From positions 91,283,188 to 91,347,187 of the forward strand of contig CM042145.1 in NCBI GenBank assembly GCA_023376005.1: a stretch of DNA of 64,000 bases. The letters are read 5' to 3'. Position numbers and translations under genes: made by a program. Shown piece by piece: positions 10,324 through 20,422 of the stretch (positions are counted from its first letter, which is position 1; each line of letters begins with the position of its first letter). The notes under the pieces were generated by a model. That model had not been told where the DNA came from. It searched no databases and saw only the letters and a list, made by a program, of their open reading frames with translations. This stretch comes from Doryteuthis pealeii. Its lineage: Eukaryota > Mollusca > Cephalopoda > Myopsida > Loliginidae.

Positions 10324-10450
10324 AAAATCTCCTTGGTCTAGCGCTAGTGAAAAAGGGATAGACTCCCTCGCTGTCTGGCTGATACCAACTTTAGGCCACC
10401 CCGACGATATGATATAAGTAGTTTAAAAAGACCGAGTGCATCTCCTTAAA
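10324..10450 (+). mobile_element. OK-type SINE, 3' part
   Basis: It continues the element broken at 10027: ATCTCCTTGGTCTAGCGCTA, CTGTCTGGCTGATACCAAC, CCACCCCGACGATATGATAT, and the alternative tail AAAGACCGAGTGCATCTCC. Confidence 0.88.
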
Positions 10451-11054
10451 TGGTTAACAAGTATCTTTGTCCTATCATGAGGTATCTTTTGTAAAGAATA
10501 TTACATCAGGTCAGTTATTACACGTGGCATTTTCTACCATTTCCTTATGGGTGGAACGCAGGCCGGATGGACGAGACGGTCTGGGTGAGGGAAGAGAGTA
10601 AATACCTACATCCTCTTTTTATAAAGGGCACGCTTAGCATTTTTTCCCTTTTTCATGGGTAAAGAAAAAAAAGAAAAAAAAATGTCCCAGATGCTTGTAG
10701 CCTACAGTGGAACGTGGACGGCATTTCTTTTTACAACTGTAATCTGCAACCGAATCAAGTGCCCCTTACAAGTGCGTGAATCACTATAGGATGTGTGAAG
10801 AAGAGTCGAAGGAAGAGGCAATTCTGTGACTGGGTTTTTCTGTCTATCTACTCCCTACCATATATACATAATAAGTAAAAAAAACACGCGTGCAGTCTTT
10901 CAAGGTCAGTCTAGAAGATAACGACACCGCTTATTTTTATTTTTTCTGACTGGCAACCCAGACTGAAAGTCAGCTGGTCAACGATGATCTTAAAAACGTG
11001 TGCAAAATATACAGCTCATGTTTGGCCTCCTAGAATTTAAATAATGAAATAATA
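10451..11054. other. Unassigned intergenic DNA
   Basis: Mixed-composition single-copy-looking DNA with A-rich runs near 10660-10680. No gene is recognised. Confidence 0.35.
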
Positions 11055-11204
11055 ATTAAATTTTTTGTGTACAGTGCTCAGTTGCACCACAACTCATCAA
11101 AGTCTCATATCAAGTACACAGAATAATGTGTTAGCGTCAGGAACATGAACAGTTTACAGTAGTAATATGCATGTATGTGTGTCCATGTGTGTGTGGAGGG
11201 GGTA
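11055..11204 (-). mobile_element. LINE 3' untranslated tail
   Basis: It lies just downstream, on the minus strand, of the LINE stop codon at 11205-11207. The far end carries a block (ACAGTGCTCAGTTGCACCAC, then AACTCATCAAAGTC on the plus strand) that recurs at 43875-43912 in the same plus-strand orientation. The block is therefore a shared LINE 3' end rather than unique sequence. Confidence 0.7.
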
Positions 11205-11390
11205 TCAGGTATAGCGTCGGCGGACTACAGGAAGCATGGAGGCTTTGAAAGATTCAGTGTTTCGGCAGCCTACAACAGACGCAGGCAGCTTATTCCATGC
11301 CTCCGCAATTCTGAGCGTGAAAAAATGTTTCCGCAAGTCACGTGAGCAGTGCTGTTTTCTGACTTTGTAGGCATTCCCACGTTCAGTCGA
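11205..11390 (-). pseudogene. Non-LTR retrotransposon ORF2 C-terminus (5'-truncated)
   Basis: Minus-strand translation upstream of TGA at 11205-11207 gives about 60 uninterrupted residues. They include RKHFFTLRIAEAWNKLPASV, then GCRNTESFKASM and a basic end RRRYT. The pattern RxxFFxxRxxxxWNxLPxxVV...S...F is the C-terminal signature of jockey/CR1-type reverse transcriptase ORFs. The frame is open, so this is a fairly young 5'-truncated copy. No RT domain remains. Confidence 0.82.
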
Positions 11391-12208
11391 CTAATTTATG
11401 ATTACTTGCGGGACCCGTGGAATTTCCACGAAAGCAAACAAAAATCAAGAGGAGCTATTTAAGCCAGAAACATTGATTTACAATTTCTTTACACATAAAT
11501 CTTATCAAAATATCTTCCGTACTTCACAATTTCAATATTACAAATGAAACAAACGCGTAACTTCTATTTTTACATCATTTTAATTTTGCGTTGGGTATTT
11601 AAACGACGAAAGACCATTTGGAATGTTTCTTTTTTAAAATTGGGTGAAATAAAATGGGACGAATAAGAAATCTGCGATTAACCGACAACAGATAATCTGT
11701 ATTTACATGGACGATTTGGAAGGTGTTACTTTTAACCAGAGGGTGTCACAGGACGATAACGGATGGAACATTTAGGAATAAGTGTATTGATATATAGATT
11801 ACAGATGCGTCTGGTCAATATGAAACACAAGATGAAATTCTGTGTCAAACCTATGAAAATGTAACTGGAGGATTTAACACATTAACACCGGTTTAGGAAT
11901 ATCATGTTCTATTCTGTTTTAGCTGACACAAGGTTTGAACCCTGTTTTGATCGGTAGATCACTTCATGTAAAGGAAAATGCTAAAGTGAGAACATTTGAT
12001 CAACAGGAGTTCAATCAGGGTTGCTAACCAGAAATATAAACAAATCATTCATTTCTTTCTATCTGTCTGTCTCTCTCATCGGTTTGCACACTCTCTCCTG
12101 ATGAGCCATGCAGTTGTATCTTTTGTTTTTTCATTTATCATATTCACACTGTCGGATAATTTACATTTTATTTTACACATATATATATATATATATACGA
12201 GGACGGGT
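11391..12208. other. Unassigned intergenic DNA
   Basis: AT-rich, without recognisable repeats except a TA tract at 12180-12197. The frame at 11996-12229 ends in the TA tract and is not a credible gene. Confidence 0.35.
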
Positions 12209-12387
12209 AATATTAGGGTGGGATTATAGACCTATACAAAAATTATATGAATAACAATTCTACCAACAGAATAAGATCTTGGAGTAGGTGGCTGTGTACA
12301 ACAAGAGGAAAACTGATATTTGACCACTACAAATACTTACACACAAACGCTCACATATATTAATACTAGTATTTAGGAGGCGCATGG
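12209..12387 (-). repeat. Dispersed repeat R1, inverted copy
   Basis: Reverse complement of 2176-2361, including the first bases of a SINE B head (AGGAGGCGCATGG at 12375-12387), which breaks off there. Confidence 0.8.
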
Positions 12388-12783
12388 TAAAAATGTAACG
12401 CTAAAAGCTTGTTTCACCAGTAAAATCTTTAGAGTGCTCCATGCACAACAATGTAGAGCAATTAATATTTCAATAAAAAATAGAATGACAATAAAATCCA
12501 TGAGAACAGGACAAAACCTCACGACTCTGGTTTTCGTGTCGATTACTAGTTTACCTGAGGATCAATAATGTGAAACCCAGTCATGAGTTTTTATTCTTAT
12601 CTTATTCTATTGTTTAAATTTCGTATCCGTGCCATCAGCGTAACCTGATATATATATATATAACAACCATTATATATTATAAGAATATAATAGCTATTAT
12701 GGATAACATCAACGTGCTCAGATGCCAACAAGCAGGGCACTATACAACTGATTACACACCTTTTATTATTCCTGTAACTAAAA

Positions 12784-12822
<39 letters not shown>

Positions 12823-12972
12823 GTGGAAAAGACTTATGGGTCTCTAACGGTTACTTTGGTAGACTCATAACTCTTTTGTACGATTACTATAATAGCTATA
12901 TGTTAATAATATATTGAGCAATATTGAATAAATTACTAATGCCACTGCAACGGAAAAGTTAAAGCCCAAATT

Positions 12973-13009
<37 letters not shown>

Positions 13010-13048
13010 GTATCCAAAACTTGGTAGTAAGGGATGATTCTATATGTG
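12388..13048. other. AT-rich DNA with TA microsatellites
   Basis: TA tracts at 12649-12662, 12787-12818 and 12975-13004. No gene is seen. The frame at 12699-12917 is created partly by the TA tract. Confidence 0.5.
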
Positions 13049-13111
13049 ATTTCTAAGATACACTGTATTATTATTGTATGATCCAGTATGTATAAATACA
13101 GTGTATCTTTA
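13049..13111. repeat. Short inverted repeat (hairpin)
   Basis: AGATACACTGTATT at 13049-13062 and AATACAGTGTATCT at about 13098-13111 are perfect complements with a loop of about 35 nt. It sits just upstream of the GAGCTCAATGTATGA motif also found at 230, so it is probably part of a dispersed element. Confidence 0.7.
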
Positions 13112-13542
13112 AATCACTAAAGAGAGCTCAATGTATGATAAACTTTTTAGATTATATACAGGACAATATTTATCTTAGAAAGAAAGGAAAAACTCAATAC
13201 CGTAATTCCATAATAAATTTATTTCGATCAAAATTGGGGCCTATATTGATTTAATATAGCTTCCCAATATTTAGTCTCATCAGATGGTAGATTAAGGTAA
13301 TTTGAATTGCATAACTGAAAAATTTTACTTCTAAAAAAAGTAAAAAAATAAAAAATTATTTAACATTGTAAGACTGTCATGGTGACAGTAAATCAAATGA
13401 GAAAAAAGAGATATTTTTCAAGGTCTGGTTTCATAGGGGGATGGTAGTCAGACAAAATTAAACTATGAATTAAACTATTGAATGAGTCTGTATAGAGTAA
13501 GGATAAAACAAAAATATAAATAAAATATATAAAATATATTAA

Positions 13543-13593
<51 letters not shown>

Positions 13594-13710
13594 CGTGTGT
13601 GTGAGTTTTAGAAAATGATATATTTATCTACATATATATGGAAAGTTCTCTATGCATGCATTAGCTTTCCTTTATGTATTACATAATGTCTGTGTGCACA
13701 TATTCATTGA

Positions 13711-13753
<43 letters not shown>

Positions 13754-14050
13754 AAACGCATGCATCAATAACAATACACAAAAATATGCACAATGTTTGA
13801 CAGATTGCCTTTCTACGAAGCAACATCATATTTTCTGTAAATTACTATGTGTTGATGGATGTGCACTTATATAAATAGAATTATATGACGGCGCGCTGAA
13901 TAGTTCTTAGGCAGAAAAAGTTAATATGGTGACGTCATATCTGCTGTTGATGACTTATTTGACCAATAGGATTCAAGCACTGCAAGAAGTGTGTGGACCA
14001 CAAAGGGGGACTATGTTGAAAAATAAATCCCATCTGATCACATTCCATGA
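13112..14050. other. AT-rich intergenic DNA with microsatellites
   Basis: TA/TG tract at 13548-13600 and TA tract at 13718-13750. The segment 13880-14040 is less AT-rich and has a CRE-like TGACGTCA at 13930-13937. No gene is recognised. Confidence 0.45.
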
Positions 14051-14292
14051 AAGTTTTAGCTCAGTCGGTAGAGCATCCGCCTAAAAACCACAAGGTTCCA
14101 GGTTCGATACCGGCCCTCGACAACCCAGTGCATGACTATTACAGCTTGGATCCGTACGGTAAAGTGTGGAGCTGGTGGTAGGCGTGGCGCTCACCTTAGA
14201 TGAAAAAAATTCTAGTGCTAGCGAAAAGGGGATAGACTCCCTCGCTGTTCAGCTGATATCGATGATAGGTCACTCCATCTACATTACTTTAT
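14051..14292 (+). mobile_element. OK-type SINE (diverged)
   Basis: The head is TTTTAGCTCAGTCGGTAGAG and the B box is GGTTCGATACC, with recognisable body blocks. The middle CTCCTTGGTC part is shortened to AATTCTAGTGCTAG. Confidence 0.85.
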
Positions 14293-14357
14293 TTTGCTCA
14301 ACTGATGAACTCTTCAGCTGACTCTCGTATAGGAATTTAAAAAAAGAACATTATCGA

Positions 14358-14638
14358 GCGCGTTGTGTAATGATTAGATTCGTAGGAAATGGACTGGTCG
14401 ACCCGTGTTCAAGACCTGGACGAGGCTGTTTGCATTTCACATAGCGCTAATACCCTTGGGACAGGTATACATCCAACTACTCTCCCTCCAGCTATAGATG
14501 AATAGTAGGACAGACTGGCCTCTTTAATCTTGGCTGGGTAAACTAGTCTAGGAGAAGGAAGACTCTGAATTCAAACCTGTTAAACTCCACTTAAGAAATT
14601 GACCTTGTGTTGCATCCTATTCGTGCGGAGGGGTTGTT
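14358..14638 (+). mobile_element. SINE family B (near full length)
   Basis: Read directly on the plus strand: head GCGCGTTGTGTAATGATTAG, CATAGCGCTAATACCCTTGG, CTCCCTCCAGCTATAG, GAATTCAAACCTGTTAAACT, and tail CCTTGTGTTGCATCCTATTC ending TGCGGAGGGGTTG. Confidence 0.88.
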
Positions 14639-14707
14639 ATATATATATATTTGAATAAAAAGAACTATTTTTCTCCCATTTTACGCTGTCGACAAGAAGA
14701 GATTGGA

Positions 14708-15205
14708 GCCCCACGACTTTTCCTTTTCCTAATCTGGTTTCCTCACCACCGATAAAAAGAGTCTGCCTTATTATTTACTCAAAACTGAAAGAAAAAGAGA
14801 GGGATTCATATCTTTCCCATGGGAATTTGTGCAGAAGCGAAATGCTAGCATTCTCAATTTTTGAGATGAGACTTGGGAATTTGTGCTATTCGGATTTTAC
14901 GGACTCTTGTCCTGATCGTTATTATTATATACGCAACGTTTCGGCCAATATGCTCTCCGACCTTCTTCATGTCTTTCTTGTCGAACTCGAGAACCTTCTC
15001 TTCGAACTCGGCAACCCTCGACAAGAAGGTTTCAGATTTTGACAAGGAACACCCGAAGAAGACCGGAGGGCACATCGGTCGAAACGTTGTTTGTATAACA
15101 ATAAAGATGAGAAGACAGAACAAAAATCTAAAAATGCAATCAGTCTCATCTAAGATTTGAACTCGGTTTCCTACAATGATAACCGTTAACCACTAAATTC
15201 TTCTA
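14708..15205 (-). mobile_element. SINE family B split by an inserted repeat
   Basis: 14708-14850 carries the tail-side blocks (TTTTCCTTTTCCTAATCTGG, TTATTTACTC, CATATCTTTCCCATGGG). 15134-15205 carries the head side (AGATTTGAACTCGG, GATAACCGTTAACCAC). The inserted 14851-15133 is the inverted pair described separately. An AAATGC sequence lies at both junctions (14840s and 15133). Confidence 0.65.
14851..15133. repeat. Head-to-head pair of a GAAGAAGRCCGGAGG repeat
   Basis: The plus-strand half (15020-15133) has GAAGAAGACCGGAGGGCACA, CGAAACGTTGTTTGTATAAC and AAAGATGAGAAGACAG. The minus-strand half (14880-15005) has the same blocks in reverse (GAAGAAGGTCGGAGAGCATA on that strand). The same repeat, with a longer tandem front, is at 30917-31139. 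The four overlapping open frames here result from the repeat and are not genes. Confidence 0.72.
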
Positions 15206-15206
15206 T

Positions 15207-15210
<4 letters not shown>

Positions 15211-15297
<87 letters not shown>
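15211..15297. repeat. Compound CA/TA microsatellite
   Basis: About 43 bp of AC repeats followed directly by about 44 bp of TA repeats. Confidence 0.95.
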
Positions 15298-15300
<3 letters not shown>

Positions 15301-15445
15301 AGATATTTTCTGTATTTGTATCCGTTTTTTGGAAGTACAAATATCAGGTTTGGCATTAGTGTGAAGCATTGATGTGCTATATTATAATAATGTAGTTATC
15401 ATAATATATTCATTTGTGAATAAATATGGAGGCTCCTAAACAACA

Positions 15446-15503
<58 letters not shown>
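15298..15503. repeat. TA-flanked dispersed repeat plus TA tract
   Basis: 15298-15390 (TATTTGTATCCGTTTTTTGG, AATATCAGGTTTGGCATTAG, GTGAAGCATT) is related to 45412-45485. It starts at a TA tract in both places. A long TA tract follows at 15449-15503. Confidence 0.75.
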
Positions 15504-15506
<3 letters not shown>

Positions 15507-16085
15507 TGGCCCAAAAGTAGCTTTACAGTTATTACGTAGGCATTTCATTTTAAAATATAAGTATGTTTCAAACATTAAACAGAAACTGTTTAATCTCTCA
15601 TATGCTTAAGATATCCTCTTTCGACATTGTAACATTCTTGAAATCTTTCCAAAACACTCCGACACACAGTCCGGTACAAATTCCGATCTTCATCAATTTC
15701 TGTGAATGCGTTTGAATGTAATATTTCAATTGCTTTATTGTTTTGGGACTCTTCTCCTTGACCTTTTTCTTTACAACACTCAAAAGAAAGAAATCTATTA
15801 GTGCCAAGTCAGGTGAATGTGATGGTCATTTGATGATGCCTTTCTTTTAAACCAATGCTGTGGAAAGACTTGGTTAAGGTATTCTCTTACTCTCAATGTA
15901 GAGTGGCTCTATCTTAATGAAAGAACAGTTAATCAAACTTTGTTTTGGTTTGGTGTTGTGGCACTAACACTTCACGAAGCATGTCCAAGTAGTTTCTCAA
16001 TTTACAGTTTCATTGAAAAAAAAAACATATAAAGCATATAAAAGATAGTTTTATGACTGTACGGCTACTTTTGGGTCACCCAGTA
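15504..16085 (-). mobile_element. Mariner-type element, internally deleted, both ends present
   Basis: Terminal inverted repeats: GGTGGCCCAAAAGTAGC at 15505, and the complementary GCTACTTTTGGGTCACC ending near 16080, with TA at both borders. The roughly 580-bp length is well below a full mariner (about 1.3 kb). It contains the remains of the C-terminal half of a transposase on the minus strand. Confidence 0.85.
15598..16030 (-). pseudogene. Mariner (DD34D-type) transposase fragment, broken
   Basis: On the minus strand the C-terminus SPKTIKQLKYYIQTHSQKL... ends at TGA 15598-15600. Upstream, TCACCTGACTTG encodes SPDL (Asp codon 15808-15810) and is followed by a DFFL motif, as expected around the third catalytic Asp. 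A second Asp lies in FFH-stop-DRATLH (codon 15911-15913). The spacing is about 34 codons with one frameshift, which is the mariner spacing. Further upstream LDMLREVLVPQ is readable. Several stops and at least two frameshifts make it non-functional. The N-terminal helix-turn-helix and the first Asp are missing. Confidence 0.82.
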
Positions 16086-16138
16086 TATTCGGAAGATATT
16101 GTTACTATAAAAGATGAATACACATAACGACCTGTTAT

Positions 16139-16390
16139 ACAGGGTGGCCCAAAAGTAGCTTTACAGTTATTACGTAGGCATTTCATTTTAAAATATAAGT
16201 ATTTTTTAAACATTAAACAGAAACTGTTTAATCTCTCATATGCTTAAAATATCCTCCTTGGACATTGCAACATTCTTCAAACATTTCCAAAACACTCCGG
16301 CACACAGTGCGGTACGAATTCCGATCTTCATCAATTTCTGTGAATGCGTCTTGAATGTAATTTTTCAATTCATTTTCAGTTTTGGGACTT
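16139..16390 (-). mobile_element. Second copy of the same mariner, truncated
   Basis: It begins ACAGGGTGGCCCAAAAGTAG at 16139 and follows the first copy closely, then breaks off at 16390 after the transposase C-terminal code. The other terminal repeat is absent. It lies 53 bp from the first copy in the same orientation. Confidence 0.85.
16228..16389 (-). pseudogene. Mariner transposase C-terminus, open frame
   Basis: 54 codons without interruption: SPKTENELKNYIQDAFTEID, then a segment with a CRSVLEMFEEC core and NVQGGYFKHMRD before the stop at 16228-16230. The ending ...C...GGYF/H is typical of mariner transposase C-termini. It serves as a reference showing where the neighbouring copy (15598-15760) has drifted. 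Confidence 0.8.
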
Positions 16391-17184
16391 TTAATTTAAA
16401 CCAAAACAAAAAAAACAAGTAACAATGAACATATCTGTCTTATTCAGCGAACCAGTGAGCAGTAGCCAATTAATAACAAATTAATTAGTATGTTGTCCTG
16501 ATTGTCAGATGTGTTTTGAAATTTATTACAATTTGTTAGATCTTGTGAATATCAGTTGGCTGAATAAATGGTTTGCTTTTTTTTTATCATAAGATGGCTT
16601 CCATACAAATGGTTATCTCTGTCTTTGTGAAGGTTTACAAAAAAAGTTTAGCATATGTTATATATTCCTTGTGTAAACTTGTGCAATTCTAAACTCGAAC
16701 TCACCAGCTGACATATTTTCATTGTCTCGTATGTTCAATGCTTTCTGATTGGACAAGCTTAACTCTTAATTGTTATTGCAGAATTGTCTTTCTTTCTTTT
16801 TTTTTTTCTTTTTTTTTTTTTTTGTTGTTGCATGGATACGCGTATGCATGCTAAAGGCAACAAGGTTTGAAAAGTAATACAAAATTAGTATTGAGTGATG
16901 TTCATCACATACTTGAATATATATGCACGCATATACACAAATCAGGACATATACATATACCCAGTGGATCTTGTAAAAATACCACACACACACACACACG
17001 CATATATATATATATATATATATACCCTGTGAATACCTAAGAGGTATGAACCCAGGGTCACAGAAAAACTTCCATGCAATATGTATATACAATAGCTCTA
17101 TCACTAATACTGAGCACTCTACTAATAATACTGCAAAACTTTGTCTACCTCTAACGCATGAAGGCAACTAGTGATAACATTGCA

Positions 17185-17216
<32 letters not shown>

Positions 17217-17492
17217 TACGATAAGTCTGCAATTTTATTTCTTGGATTGGAACTTTGTAGTAAAACATAAATTTGTATAAATATATGAGAGGAGGTGTAA
17301 TTAATTTTGGACTGCTCCATATCCATATCTTTTGCTTAGAAATTATTAATGATTGCAGCTTTTTAATAAAAAAAATACCTAATAATAACCGTTTTGATTG
17401 TATCATGTTGCACCAGCTATAATCAATTCATGGTATCTTCGGTGTAGAAGAAAATTAACTTTTTTTATTTATTTAAGAAATATTTCTTTATT
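16391..17492. other. AT-rich DNA with microsatellites
   Basis: Poly-T at 16797-16823, CA/TA at 16982-17024, TA/GT at 17184-17215. No gene is seen. The 133-codon minus frame at 16766-17167 is built from these simple repeats. Confidence 0.5.
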
Positions 17493-18170
17493 TACTAGAA
17501 GCAGCTACTAGGCGTTTCCTGGGTAAAGGAGGGGGATAATAAAAAGTTAGTCACTCAGATCCTTTGATTGTTTTGGTCTTACATGATTGATTCATTTTTT
17601 GATCACGAACATCACCAATGACTTCCCTTCTCTTACTATTCAAATATTAATTTTGAATATTTTCAAGAATATAAATAAAATTTTCATTACTTTTGCGCTA
17701 AAAGCAAGCTCTGATGGTAGTGAATGTTTATGCATATTTACTTTGTTATTAATTGTTTTGTTTTAGTAGTTTTCCCCGGACATACATACACACCAACTAT
17801 TCTTTATATATATACTAGCAGCGGCTACTCGGCGTCGCCTGGGGAAAGGTTTTTTTTAAGTTAGTCCGGCAGATCCATTATTACTGAATCGTGAGTTGAA
17901 TACTCGTGGGTTGCCCCATTTAAATTCCCATGTAAAAAAATAGACCTTGCATTGATCCAGTTACTCTGAAAATAAATGTTAATGTCTACTATCTAAAATA
18001 TTAAATGAAAAAAATCCATGCTGTTATCATTTAAACATTTTTTTTTATTATCTTCACGAATATAAATCAAATTTCTATTATTTTTGCTCAAAAACCAAGC
18101 CCTAGTGATATTTAATGTGTATGTATATTTACTTTGTCGTTAATTGTTTTATATTCAAAGTTTCCTCCAG
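17493..18170 (+). repeat. Two tandem copies of a LINE/SINE-like 3' unit
   Basis: Copy 1 (17493-17812) and copy 2 (17813-18170) each begin TACTAG.AGC.GCTACT.GGCGT, with a CGCCTGGG-like box. Each contains ATATAAAT(A/C)AAATTT.ATTA and TATTTACTTTGT.(A/G)TTAATTG, and ends in GGACATACATACAC-like CATA repeats. The second copy also carries a piece of SINE E (17858-17950). The start box resembles the CCCGGCGTTGCCCGGG boxes known at ends of some invertebrate non-LTR elements. Confidence 0.6.
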
Positions 18171-18204
18171 ACATACAGACATACATACATACACACAACT
18201 GTCC

Positions 18205-18665
18205 ATAATAATAATAATAATAATATCTTTTCAGCTAGTATATTAGGTCTGAGACCTGTCAGCTGTTCCTTATAAATATTCATTTTAAATCCACAGAATA
18301 TTTGATGTCATTCCACAGATTATCCAACTTTGCCTTGGAGGAGTTTAGAGATGGGGCATTCACTACTGATGAAGGTAGTTTATTCCATGTATTCACCACT
18401 CTGTAGCTAACATAATTTTGTCTTGCGTTTGCTTTACAAGATTTTTTAAGGGGTTTTAATTTATGTCCCCTTGTATAGGTATTTTGAGCAATGTTTAGTA
18501 GGTCAGAGTTCGTTGAATAAAAACCATGCGTGTATTTGTAGGCTTCAATCATATCCCCTCTTATACGTCGGACTTAGTAAGTCAATGTTCCTAAGTCTTT
18601 TTTCATATGAAAGGGATTTTAAATTATTCACTAATTTAGTAGCTCTCCTCTTATATATGTATACA
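18205..18665 (-). pseudogene. Non-LTR retrotransposon ORF2 C-terminus (CR1/jockey-like)
   Basis: The minus-strand frame 18280-18552 encodes MIEAYKYTHGFY..., NYVSYRVVNTWNKLPSSVVN and APSLNSSKAKLDNLW before the stop. RxxxxWNxLPxxVVxAxSxxxFKxxLDxxW is the classic C-terminal signature. Upstream, 18560-18655 encodes RATKLVNNLKSLSYEKRLRN and IDLLSPTYKRG in a frame shifted by one base near 18560. The 3' end (18205-18280) finishes in ATA/ATT repeats, as CR1-like elements often do. The RT core is absent. Confidence 0.85.
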
Positions 18666-19680
18666 TAGATGGTCGATGTTGCCATTTTAATTCGGAAGGT
18701 TCTGAAAGGTTGAATCGTAAATAAGTTTTTTTTTTAAAGAATGATTACGCTAAAGAAGAAAAAATGCTGATAAAATACCGGGTAAAAAAATGAAAATGAT
18801 GAAGATGAAAAAGTAGAGACAAGGACAAGAATGCGAATAAAATATGTAGTAAGTAACTGTAAGTGAGAAGTACAACAGAAAGCGGTGAACATATTAGAAT
18901 AAGTGATGATAAGCTTAGCTACCGAGTAAAAAATGGGTAAGGTGAGATAAGAAGTAGAAGAAAAAAAGAAAGAGTAGAAATAGTTGTTCAGGGGTATTAA
19001 ATATCCCCTAAACAAGACCTTTGCGGATTTTTAGCAAATGGCATTTGGTGATGCTGAGGGCGAGTAGAATAAAAAAAACAAAAAAAAAGGGAGGGAGGCT
19101 AAGGAACCGAAGAAAAATTAGACCAGGCGAAGGTAAAACAGTGAGGCTTTTTAGTACCCCAGTTCTTTCAGGCAACAACTTAAAGAGAGGTTGGGGGTAG
19201 TTCTTTAAAAGTATGAAGCCTGCCAAAAAGCTCTGCTAGTAGAAAAATTGTGTAGCTGGAGGGTTGGTAAATTGTGTGGGAGAAAGCTGGTGGTGGTGGT
19301 AGTGGTATGAAAAGCGATGCCGTGGTGGGAGGAATATTGGCGAGGCAAATTATGAGGGTAACTGAAATAGAATGTATGAATGGGACAGACATGATGGTAT
19401 TTTGCCTCCTATTTATGATGTTATCTTTTTGCTAATATTTTCAACTTTTCTTTCTTTTTCTTTTTCTTATTCTTTTCATTTCTCTTCCTTTCCTTCTTTC
19501 TTTCTTTCATTTTTTTCCAGTTTTTTTTTCTTTATCTACTTTTATTTTTTTATCTAATTTTTGGCATATTTTTAAAGTTTTTTTTTCTCTCAACATTGAC
19601 TGAGCTTCATTCAATGTACTCACTAACTCAAGCACAAACTCACTCGCTCAGACTACCTTATTCATCCCCACTCTCTCACT
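18666..19680. other. Purine/pyrimidine-asymmetric DNA without gene
   Basis: 18740-19110 is purine-rich (GAAGAA, GATGAAGATG). 19440-19590 is T/TTC-rich. Short frames on both strands mirror this composition. No gene is recognised. Confidence 0.45.
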
Positions 19681-19703
19681 CTCTCTCTCACTCTCTCTCT
19701 CTC

Positions 19704-19745
<42 letters not shown>

Positions 19746-19798
19746 ATGTGTGTGTGTTTGTGTATATATATGTGTGTGTGTGTGTTTGTGTATATGTG

Positions 19799-19830
<32 letters not shown>

Positions 19831-19868
19831 TTGTGTATATATGTGTGGTGTGTGTGTGTTTGTGTATA

Positions 19869-19921
<53 letters not shown>

Positions 19922-20117
19922 GTGTGTGTGTGTATGTGTATATGTGTGTGTGTGTGTATATGTGTTGTGTGTGTGTATGTATATATGTGTGTGTGTGTGT
20001 GTATATATATATGTGTCTGTGTGTGTTTGTGTATATATATATGTGTCTGTGTGTGTTTGTGTATATGTGTGTGTCTGTGTTATATATATGTGTGTGTGTG
20101 TGTGATTTATATATAAA
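19681..20117. repeat. Long compound CT/TA/GT-TATG microsatellite
   Basis: A CT run (19676-19706), a TA run (19707-19735), then about 380 bp of GTGTGTGT/TATATG/TTTGTG variants. Two internal near-identical units (TATATATATGTGTCTGTG, about 19999 and 20035) show local duplication. The 130-170-codon open frames on both strands here are repeat translations. Confidence 0.95.
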
Positions 20118-20249
20118 AAGCATTGTGTTTATATTGGTTTACTGGTTGGTTTTGAAAGCTATCACAATGCAAGTGTAAAGAAAAAAGAAGGTAACTGTGG
20201 TGTTGTTTGTTAACCTGTGATTTATTATCAATTCTTAATATTTATGTGT

Positions 20250-20265
20250 TTGCGTTATATATATA

Positions 20266-20296
<31 letters not shown>

Positions 20297-20338
20297 GTGT
20301 ATGTATGTGTGTGTGTATATATGTATATATATATATAC
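20250..20338. repeat. TA/GT microsatellite
   Basis: Alternating TATATA and TGTGTG tracts ending at the SINE E fragment. Confidence 0.9.
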
Positions 20339-20422
20339 TATATTACTAGTGAGTTCGGGTCTCACCGGGTGTCAGATGCTTCCAACCTTGTGCCACAACT
20401 ATGTAAAGCTTAGTAAATAACT
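20339..20422 (+). mobile_element. SINE family E, 3' part
   Basis: GTGAGTTCGGGTCTCACCGG (B-box region), CCAACCTTGTGCCACA, then AAAGCTTAGTAAATAACTAC. It resembles the copy at 43303-43432, which ends AAGCTTAGTAAATAACTATC. Confidence 0.75.

Noticed and set aside
16766..17167. 133-codon minus frame
   Set aside because: Assembled from poly-T, CA and TA tracts. No protein-like segment longer than a few dozen residues.
19596..20178. Open frames of 126-169 codons on both strands
   Set aside because: Translations of GT/TATG microsatellite (VCVCVY, HTHTYT).
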